A DNA stretch of 20,662 bases from CAZSCF01 sp964547585 (GTDB lineage Bacteria; Patescibacteriota; Minisyncoccia; Moranbacterales; UBA2206). The translations under genes and the position numbers were made by a program. The stretch spans positions 1 through 20,662 of the forward strand of contig CAZJOI010000012.1 of the NCBI GenBank assembly GCA_964547585.1. The letters run 5' to 3'. Below, one piece after another: positions 1-7,624 of this stretch (within the stretch, counting starts at the first letter, position 1; each line of letters begins with the position of its first letter). The notes below the pieces were generated by a model. The model had not been told where the DNA came from. It was given only the letters and a program-made list of their open reading frames with translations, and made no database searches.

Positions 1-385
1 ACTACCCACCAGGCACTGTTCCCGGTCTGGTATGAATCACTAAGACAGACATTACAAAATATAGAACCATTAATTACAACTTTAAACAAAGTATAATCTC
101 TGGTTCATCATTGTTAGTCGTCTTTTTGACTCATAACAGACCAGGGTTAGAATTAAAACCTTGATAGAGTGGTATTCCACTGTCGACTCAGTCTGCACCT
201 GAATGCAAACTTCAAAGTCTCCCACCTATTCTCGGCAACCAAAACTCTAATTCAATACCAAGTTGTAGTAAAGCTCCACGGGGTCTTTTCGTCTTGCTGC
301 AGGTCGACGGCATCTTTACCGCCATTGCAATTTCACCGGGCTCTTCGTTGAGACAGTTCCCAAGTCATTACGCCTTTGATGCGGG

Positions 386-428
386 GCTCCCAGAATTACG
401 TCAAGAAATCGCACGCTGNNNNNNNNNN
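386..428 (-). other. Unresolved second insertion in 23S rRNA with 10-N assembly gap (419-428)
   Basis: The 10-mer TTGATGCGGG occurs at 376-385 and again at 429-438, where normal 23S rRNA has it once (about E. coli 1962-1971). Between the copies lie 33 bases that do not look like rRNA, followed by ten Ns. Most likely two contigs were joined inside an insertion, perhaps another intron. A misjoin with a repeated contig end is the alternative. The size and nature of the missing part cannot be told from this sequence. Confidence 0.6.
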
Positions 429-467
429 TTGATGCGGGTCAGAACTTACCTGACAAGGAATTTCGCT

Positions 468-1242
468 CTTTAGTGTTAACTTTCTGTCGCCAGAAAGAAC
501 GGACTATATTTTTTCGCCTCTTTGGCGAATTCAGCGTGTAGTCTCTGAGGAGTCTAAAAATACTGAAGATTTTTTTTGATTCATCTTTTCAATTAATCTT
601 GCAATTTTTCTCATTCCGATTAGATTGGCATGTACGTTCTTGTTCATCATTTCGATAATTTTTGCAAAAATTTCAAAATCTTCTTTTTTGGCTGTTTTTA
701 ATTGATTTTTTTTGAAAAATGGAATAATAATTTCAGTTAATTCTTTTCTAGTTCTTACACAATAACGATAAATATTTTCATTGTGATTATCATACCTCTT
801 ATTGATATAGATTTTACCACAGTTGAAAAAATTTTCTAAAATTTTAAGAGTTTTTTTACTCTTTTCGCCTTGTGTTACTACAAATTCGGGAAATATTTGC
901 CATCCGAACTTAGTAGTTTTGTTTTTGAAAATACTTACTGAAAAACATCCCTCTCCATCAACATAACCAATTACCCATCCAACATTTTTTAGTCTTTCCT
1001 GCTGATTGTCTGCACTGTAAACTTTTTTACTTGACATAATTTTTTATCCAATAATATATGGAACAATTATACCATAGTAGCTACAGATACACCAGACTTT
1101 CCAGCATATAGCTGAATTTTTTAGACATCATATAAATTTTATTTTATATGATAAGCAGATACTTTTCCTTTTTTCTATTTCACTGTTTATCTTTTCTTAT
1201 AATCGTCCCAGTCCTTCTGAAAATTTTACAAAAACTTTCAGA
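468..1242 (-). mobile_element. Group I self-splicing intron at 23S position U1931
   Basis: Removing this segment restores the conserved exon junction CCTAAGGT/AGCGAAATTCC. The upstream exon ends in U (1243) and the intron ends in G (468), as group I introns require. Core elements are readable on the minus strand. P7 is formed by GACTA (in CAGAGACTACA, about 537-547) and TAGTC (in ATATAGTCC, about 503-511). P8 is TTCGCC-AAAGA-GGCGAA. A P9-like hairpin is CTTTCTG-GCGA-CAGAAAG, with a GNRA loop. At the 5' end a 13-bp hairpin with one G-U pair starts at the splice site. The site is a known intron hot spot; L1931 introns are known in Thermotoga and Simkania, and the I-CeuI target overlaps it. The element encodes a homing endonuclease. 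Confidence 0.9.
531..1037 (-). CDS. LAGLIDADG homing endonuclease of the 23S group I intron
   Basis: The protein has 168 residues with one LAGLIDADG motif, WVIGYVDGEGCF at residues 21-32. E29 is in the position of the metal-binding catalytic acid. A single motif means the enzyme should act as a homodimer, like I-CreI. The family cuts intron-less alleles of the host gene so that the intron is copied in by repair; here the target would be 23S DNA around position 1931. The ATG at 1037 has no Shine-Dalgarno sequence. The last codons (SSETTR and TGA) run through the P7 strand of the intron core, so protein and ribozyme sequence overlap. The frame is intact, which suggests the element is recent or still mobile. 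Some family members act as splicing maturases; nothing here decides that. Confidence 0.93.
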   Translation of the reverse strand: MSSKKVYSADNQQERLKNVGWVIGYVDGEGCFSVSIFKNKTTKFGWQIFPEFVVTQGEKSKKTLKILENFFNCGKIYINKRYDNHNENIYRYCVRTRKELTEIIIPFFKKNQLKTAKKEDFEIFAKIIEMMNKNVHANLIGMRKIARLIEKMNQKKSSVFLDSSETTR

Positions 1243-2614
1243 ACCTTAGGACGATTATAGTTATCGCCGACGTTCACTGGCGCTTCAGGGATTGGCGTGA
1301 ACCTCTCCCGTTAACGTTCCAGCACTGGTCAGGCGTCAGCCCCTATACTTCCCCTTACGGGTTTGCAGAGACCTGTGTTTTTGGTAAACAGTTGCTTGGG
1401 ATCTTTCGCTGCGTCCCGCCTTGCGGCGGGAGAGACATCTTGCGAACTTACGTCTAGCTATTTTGCCGAGTTCCTTAACGAAGGTTCACCCGTTCACCTT
1501 AGGCTACTCGCCCAGTCTACCTGTGTCGGTTTTAGTACGGATTTAATAATATTAACCTTAGAAGCTTTTCCCGGTACCCTGCTCATTTTTGTTCCCCCGC
1601 TAAAAGCGAAGTTCCAGAAACACCTTGAAGTATTGTCAAACGGATTTGCCTGTCTGACCTTCTAAGTGTCCCTACGTCAATCCAATAAGACGCAAAAACT
1701 ACTAGGATACGTCACTCCATCGAATATTATTAAAGTCACGGAATATTAACCGTATGTCCATCGACTACGCCTTTCGGCCTCGCCTTAGGGTCGACTAACC
1801 CTGGGTTGATTGCCATTGCCCAGGAAACCTTAGACTTTCGGTGTGTGGGGTTCTCACCCACATTGCGGTTACTCATACCAACATTCTTACTTCTATGAAC
1901 TCCACCATGGCTCACGCCTTTGGCTTCATCGCGCATAGAACACTTCCCTACCGCTCCAACTTACGTTGAAGCCCGCATCTTCGGTATTATGTTTAGCCCC
2001 GTTAAATTTTCGGCGCAAAGTCTCTAGACTAGTGAGCTGTTACGCACTCTTTAAAGGATGGCTGCTTCTAAGCCAACCTTCTAGGTGTATAAGAAACTTT
2101 ACTTCCTTTTCCACTTAACATAAATTTTGGGACCTTAGATTGCGATTATGGGCTTTTTCCCTTTTGATATCCGAGCTTAGCCCCGGATTTCTGACTGCCC
2201 CGATAAGATACACAAGAATTCGGAGTTTGGTTGAGATGACTACGGCGAACCGCGTAATCTCATTCAGTAGCTCTACCTCCTGTGCTCATTTAGGGGACGC
2301 TAGCCCTCAAGCTATTTCGGGAAGAACCAGCTATCGCCAAGTTCGATTGGAATTTCTCCTCTATTCACAAGTCATCCCCGAGTGTTGCACGGCTCGTGGG
2401 TTCGGGCTTCCCCCCAATGTTACTTAGGGTTCACCCTGCTCATAAATAGCTCACCTGGCTTCGGGTCTAGTCCGTACCATTATAAACGCCCTTTCAGACT
2501 CGCTTTCGCTCCGACTCCACCACAAAGTGGCTTAGTCAACGATACAGAACTAACTCGTTGGTTCGTTCTACAAAAAGCACGCCATCACACCGTATCTCGC
2601 TATCGCTCACTACG

Positions 2615-2738
2615 GAATTTTCAATTTTAAATTTTCAATTTTAAATGAATTTTTAAGGACCAAATGAAAAATTTTTAAAATTTAAACATTTAGAAATTTA
2701 GATTTGATTTAAAATTTAGAATTTAGAATTTAGAATTT
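2615..2738 (-). repeat. A/T-rich intervening sequence in the helix 25 region of 23S rRNA
   Basis: A stretch of about 124 bp, almost entirely A and T, interrupts 23S sequence near E. coli position 545. It contains a doubled TCAATTTTAAATT unit at one side and three tandem AATTTAG units at the other. Flanking G/C-richer hairpins (CCGTA/TACGG and CGTGTC/GACACG) look like the remaining helix. Helix 25 is a known site for intervening sequences, which RNase III removes to leave a fragmented but working 23S. Removal here is inference. Confidence 0.65.
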
Positions 2739-2821
2739 CGTGTCGAACGTTAGTGAGACACGGAGCTCTGACTCTTCGTTAGCATATGGTTTCAGATACT
2801 ATTTCATCTCCCTCATCGGGA

Positions 2822-2860
<39 letters not shown>

Positions 2861-3424
2861 ATCACTAAAAATATTTAGCCTTGGAAGAATAGTGCTCCCA
2901 TCTTCAAACGGAATTTCACCGGTTCCGCCCTACTTATCCCAGACTTAGTTCCACAAACATGTTTTCACTTACAGGACTTTCACCTTCTATGGTCGCTCTT
3001 TCCAGAGACATTTAGTTAACATGATTGCTAAAGACTGGAGGCTAATCCGTTTTCGCTCGCCACTACTCACGGAATCTCATTGATTTCTTTTCCTCCTGGT
3101 ACCAAGATGTTTCAGTTCCCAGGGTTTGCTTTCATAACCTATGAATTCAGTTATGAATTCCACCTAAAAGGTGGAGCGTTATCGCATTCGGAAATCCCCG
3201 GATCAAAGTTTGCTTGGCAACTCCCCGAGGCTTATCGCAGCCAGCTACGTCCTTCATCGCTTTTTAGTGTCAAGGCATTCACCATACGCATTAGTATACC
3301 GCCTTAAATTCTTTCTGCTAATAAATTAGCAGTTTGTAAGTTAGCAGTTAATAATTTCCAATTTATCTGTCCGCCCTGGACAGAAAAAATTATTAATTTC
3401 TAATTTTGCAATTAAGACCTACTT

Positions 3425-3454
3425 CTTAATATTATATTGCTTAATAATATTAAG
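3425..3454 (-). repeat. 11-bp inverted repeat in the 23S leader
   Basis: CTTAATATTAT (3425-3435) and ATAATATTAAG (3444-3454) are perfect complements around an 8-base loop. It lies about 120 bases upstream of the 23S 5' end and may be part of the pre-rRNA leader fold or a processing stem. A second small hairpin, TCTGTCC/GGACAGA, lies nearer the gene (about 3366-3384). Confidence 0.4.
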
Positions 3455-3484
3455 AGAAAACTAATCACTTGAATATTCCATTTG

Positions 3485-3626
3485 TTTCCGCCGACCACCA
3501 AATCCAATATCAAATGATATGACCTTGTCCGACATTTTTCAGAAAGCTCGTAGATAATGTCGAACTATTCAGTTGTTAAAGTTCAACTGATGCGGAAATA
3601 ATTTTATATCTACCATTCAAGATATA
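3485..3626 (-). ncRNA. Candidate structured RNA (multi-branch) in the 23S leader
   Basis: A 7-bp closing stem (TTTCCGC at 3485-3491 with GCGGAAA at 3592-3598) encloses three hairpins: 3507-3511 with 3516-3520 (5 bp), 3527-3536 with 3556-3565 (10 bp), and 3569-3575 with 3584-3590 (7 bp). A fourth hairpin, 3605-3611 with 3620-3626 (7 bp), sits just outside. The one imperfect pair in the 10-bp stem is G-U only if the minus strand is transcribed, which fits the direction of the 23S gene. I do not recognise a tRNA, 5S RNA or known riboswitch. It may be a pre-23S leader domain or an independent RNA. Confidence 0.4.
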
Positions 3627-3686
3627 GACTTATCTCAACACTAGTTTTTCATTTAACTCAATTTTCAATATTTATTCAAAGCCAAT

Positions 3687-3709
3687 AAAAAAACCGCTCT
3701 TTCAAGCGG
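3687..3709 (-). terminator. Intrinsic terminator upstream of the 23S leader
   Basis: On the minus strand CCGCTT-GAAA-GAGCGG (one U-G pair, GNRA loop) is followed by seven Ts. It would end a transcript started at the promoter at 3912-3940, giving an RNA of roughly 215 nt, unless the upstream hairpin (3704-3763) forms first. Confidence 0.65.
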
Positions 3710-3763
3710 GACCATTTTGGACAATCCGTCAGCTGACGGACAAAATCAAAAACTCACCCGCTT
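3704..3763 (-). promoter_or_regulatory. Hairpin that competes with the terminator (antiterminator-like)
   Basis: AAGCGGG (complement of 3757-3763) can pair over 7 bp with CCCGCTT (complement of 3704-3710). Inside that are ATTTTG/CAAAAT (6 bp) and a perfect 16-bp palindrome at 3725-3740 (TCCGTCAGCTGACGGA). Forming this long hairpin uses the 5' strand of the terminator stem at 3694-3709, so the two folds exclude each other. That is the layout of an attenuator or riboswitch expression platform. No ligand domain is recognised. Confidence 0.4.
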
Positions 3764-3815
3764 TTCTCTGTAGAAAGTTTTACCAATTTTCTTATCATTA
3801 TTTGCTTTAAAATTT

Positions 3816-3888
3816 ATCCCCACACCAACTTTTGCAAAAAATAACTCCCAACACAACTCACAAATATTGTAAAAGTTGGTGTGGGGAT
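3816..3888. repeat. 22-bp inverted repeat, long hairpin
   Basis: ATCCCCACACCAACTTTT at 3816-3833 (extended to 3837) is complementary to 3867-3888 with one non-identical position, around a 29-base centre. The odd position would be G-U in a plus-strand RNA and A-C in a minus-strand RNA. It lies just downstream of the promoter at 3912-3940. It may be the first domain of a small RNA or a small non-autonomous repeat element. Confidence 0.6.
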
Positions 3889-3911
3889 TTACCTAAAATG
3901 CACGTGTTTTA

Positions 3912-3940
3912 ATAATAGCAACACCCAAAAGATGTGTCAA
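3912..3940 (-). promoter_or_regulatory. Consensus sigma-70-type promoter directed towards the 23S gene
   Basis: On the minus strand a perfect TTGACA (3935-3940) is followed after 17 bases by TATTAT (3912-3917). It would start transcription near 3905. It lies between the PEGA gene and the 23S gene, so it probably drives the 23S rRNA or a short RNA that ends at the terminator at 3687-3709. Confidence 0.7.
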
Positions 3941-4003
3941 GCCCCTGATAATATACCTCAGAAGGCAGCTTTTTCATAGATCAAAAAAGGCTCAGATTAG
4001 CGG

Positions 4004-5488
4004 CTAAAACCCGAGAATGGTGGTTTTCTCAGGAAAAATTATCGAAAAAAGATTGCTAACACCTTCAGCTTCATCAATAAATAAAAGTTTTTCCATCGTA
4101 TTATTGTAAATCAGAAAAGGATCGCTAACATTAACTGCAGATAAATCCGAACAGTTTCTTTGATCTCGAGGATCCAGCTCAATTATTTTAATCTGTTTAC
4201 CGATGGAAAAAATCACATGCTCGTAATCCTTATTAAACCACTGGACATTCTTTATTTCTTCCGAGTAACGGGTAATGTTTTCTGAATCATTTCTCGCACG
4301 GAAAGGTTGCACCCCCCAATCAGTCAAGAAAAAAACTGAAATTTCATTTTTTGCAAAGTAGAGCATTTTTTTCCCATCGTCAGAAAACTGAATGCCTTCG
4401 ACATTATCAGATAATTTCTTGAAATATTCATCCTCATTTAATCCGCCATTATAGAGAACCAGTTCCTTTTTTTTATTTATAAAAGCAATCCGTGAATCAT
4501 CATAGACCACAAAAAAATTATTGTCCGCTAAAAATGATCCGTCTGGAAAATTTTTAGTTATTTGTTCTTTTTGCGACTGTCCGTCTAGGCTTGTTTTGTA
4601 GACTAAACTATTCGGTAACTGCAAGAAATAAACATTGGTCTTGGAAAGATCAAAATTGGCAACATTTTCAGCAATCAGAACAACATCCTTTTGACTTTCA
4701 ATATTAGACCGATAAAGAGAGTTGCCGTTCAGAAAAAACACATATTTCTTATCCTTCGGATCAAAACGAACATGACTAATGTTTTTCATATTTACAAAAT
4801 CATTCAGATTAAAAGTTTCATTTGTACTTGGATTCAAGATAAAATAAGCGTATTCAGCTGTCTCCCCTTCTGCATTTTTTACTAAACGTTGAGCAGGAAC
4901 AGATAAATAATCTTCTTGCGGAGACCACTCAATATTTTCCCTTTTTGTGTCATCAATAAAATTCCATTTAGCAAAAGTAAAGGTGTTTTCGATTTTATTA
5001 TCATCCAGATTCAGAATCTTAGTTGAAAATCCACCAGAAATATTCTGAACAAAAATCAGACGCTGACTTTTTGGAGAAATGAAAAACTTTTTTATTTCTG
5101 AAGCATCATAGGCCGTTCGCTCATATTCATTCCTAACTAAAACCAGATTCCAAAATTCAGTCGAAAGGCCACTATGAACATCGATTTTTTTTGACCAGGA
5201 TTTGTATCCTTCCGCACTCACTGCGACACTATATTCTCTCGGAATAAAACCACCCAAACTATATGAGCTATTGATGCGGTTAAGTTTTTTAGAAGTAATG
5301 GTATCCCCATCGATACTCACATTTACATTGGTAGGATTAGACTTCAGAGTGATAGTTCCGCTGTGCACAAAAACACCTCTTTTCAAATCAAAGCGGTATC
5401 CTCCGGCATAGGAGATTACAAAAGTTGTGGTTACAAAAAACAAAACCACGAGAACCCAGAAAAAAATTCTTCTATTTACTTTTTCCAT
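4004..5488 (-). CDS. Membrane-anchored PEGA-domain protein with propeller-like extracellular part
   Basis: The protein has 494 residues. A short basic start (MEKVNRR) is followed by one membrane segment at about residues 8-28. A PEGA domain follows at about 45-115: SNPTNVNVSIDGD, then GGFIPREYSVAVSAEGYKSW. PEGA domains are beta-sandwiches of surface proteins. The remaining 370 residues contain repeated short beta-strand patterns (for example SPQEDYLSVPA, FDPKDKKYVFFLNG, FSDDGKKMLYFAKN), like WD40/TolB-type propeller blades. The protein should be attached to the membrane with its bulk outside. No catalytic motif is seen. The ATG at 5488 lacks a Shine-Dalgarno sequence. The gene appears to be transcribed alone, with a promoter for downstream RNA after its stop. 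Its substrate or partner is unknown. Confidence 0.85.
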   Translation of the reverse strand: MEKVNRRIFFWVLVVLFFVTTTFVISYAGGYRFDLKRGVFVHSGTITLKSNPTNVNVSIDGDTITSKKLNRINSSYSLGGFIPREYSVAVSAEGYKSWSKKIDVHSGLSTEFWNLVLVRNEYERTAYDASEIKKFFISPKSQRLIFVQNISGGFSTKILNLDDNKIENTFTFAKWNFIDDTKRENIEWSPQEDYLSVPAQRLVKNAEGETAEYAYFILNPSTNETFNLNDFVNMKNISHVRFDPKDKKYVFFLNGNSLYRSNIESQKDVVLIAENVANFDLSKTNVYFLQLPNSLVYKTSLDGQSQKEQITKNFPDGSFLADNNFFVVYDDSRIAFINKKKELVLYNGGLNEDEYFKKLSDNVEGIQFSDDGKKMLYFAKNEISVFFLTDWGVQPFRARNDSENITRYSEEIKNVQWFNKDYEHVIFSIGKQIKIIELDPRDQRNCSDLSAVNVSDPFLIYNNTMEKLLFIDEAEGVSNLFSIIFPEKTTILGF

Positions 5489-5632
5489 AAACTTAATGCT
5501 AACGCTAAAAAGTCAGTTTGGCAAGTCTGAAAATACAGAGCCAGACTTCGACTCAGAGCTTAGTTCTGGTTTTAATTCCAACATACCCGATGTAAAAAAT
5601 TTTATTAACAAATAAGTTTGCAATAATTCTCA

Positions 5633-5686
5633 TTCCGAAGCTGATTCCAGGACTAAAAATTTATCCAACAAAAAACAGCTTCGGAA
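5633..5686 (-). repeat. 11-bp inverted repeat downstream of the DGR template repeat
   Basis: TTCCGAAGCTG (5633-5643) and CAGCTTCGGAA (5676-5686) are perfect complements around a 32-base loop. A second hairpin, TTCTTGA/TCAAGAA, lies at 5701-5720. Both lie between the template repeat and the PEGA gene, where the DGR transcript should end. Neither is followed by a clear T-run on the minus strand. Apart from these hairpins I see nothing else in 5489-5813. Confidence 0.5.
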
Positions 5687-5813
5687 ATGAACTAATATTT
5701 TTCTTGATTTATTTCAAGAAAGGAACGCGATTTTCCGGAACCCTCAATAGCACTGACTATTCCTCCTTGAAGAAATAATTCCGGCATTTTGCGAAAGCAA
5801 AACAAATGTTCCC

Positions 5814-5930
5814 AGCGAAAACGCACCGAAACCCAATGTTGTTGTTCGTGTTCGTCGGCGTATTGTTCAAATTCAAGTTAAACAGACCGGCGTTCGTCGT
5901 GTTATTCCAATTGCCGCCACGTTTGAACGC
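5814..5930 (-). repeat. DGR template repeat (TR)
   Basis: This 117-bp segment matches 7631-7747 in the target gene. The first 23 bp (5814-5836) are identical; in sense orientation this is the 3' end, corresponding to the initiation-of-mutagenic-homing sequence. Over the whole length 23 positions differ, and 21 are T on the plus strand here, that is adenine in the template RNA. Read in the frame of the target gene it is rich in AAC and AAT codons (for example GGNWNNTTNAG), as expected of a template designed to vary at adenines. It lies 63 bases downstream of the Avd gene. The two exceptions (5920 and 5928) are at the 5' edge, where homology fades. Confidence 0.96.
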
Positions 5931-5993
5931 TTGAAATCTCGCCCCTTGCTTAAAATTTTAGAAGTCGAATCCCTACGGAAATAGGAATCTGAT

Positions 5994-6318
5994 CTACCGA
6001 AACTTTTTAATCAATCCTCCTAACATTTTTCCAATTTCATTTATTTTTTCCACTGATATTTCGTATTTTTTAATATTTATCATCCGCATATCTTTTGACA
6101 AACGAATGAGTAATCTTAGTTTATCCAGATTAACACCGGCTTGCCGCAAAATCTCCCGTTTTTGATAGGCGCCATTAGCTTCAATGAGAGATTTTAAAAA
6201 TTCAAGCAGTGAATTGAAAATTTGCTGAGCCAAGACGAAACGTTGATTTTTGGGAAATTTTTCCAAAATCGGATAAATCCACAGCAAAAGTTCGTAAGTT
6301 TTTTTGAAAATTATCAGC

Positions 6319-6326
<8 letters not shown>
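5994..6326 (-). CDS. avd: Avd-like accessory protein of the DGR (four-helix bundle)
   Basis: The protein has 110 residues, predominantly helical and basic (ends GGLIKKFR). Segments such as YELLLWIYPILEKFPK and RFVLAQQIFNSLLEFLKSL match the bacterial four-helix-bundle family (bAvd / 23S-IVS-like). In DGRs Avd forms a pentamer that binds the reverse transcriptase and template RNA and is needed for cDNA synthesis. The start ATG at 6324-6326 overlaps the last 8 bases of the reverse transcriptase gene, so the two are translationally coupled. The template repeat follows directly. The same fold is encoded in 23S intervening sequences of other bacteria, but position makes the DGR role nearly certain. 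Confidence 0.9.
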
Positions 6327-7569
<1,243 letters not shown>

Positions 7570-7624
7570 AATAAAATAAACTAAAAAAATGCGACCAGAT
7601 TTTCAGATATCGGATATCAGATTT

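Noticed and set aside
1363..2630. Open frames in the 23S region
   Set aside because: The sequence is conserved rRNA; these frames are chance.
3485..3598. 5S rRNA or tRNA in the 23S leader
   Set aside because: The size is similar to 5S, but the conserved 5S loop sequences are absent and there is no T-arm or CCA end of a tRNA.
3690..3800. T-box leader suggested by an AGAGA-like stretch and GGTCCCGC before a terminator
   Set aside because: The conserved T-box sequence and Stem I features are not present, and no aminoacyl-tRNA synthetase gene follows.
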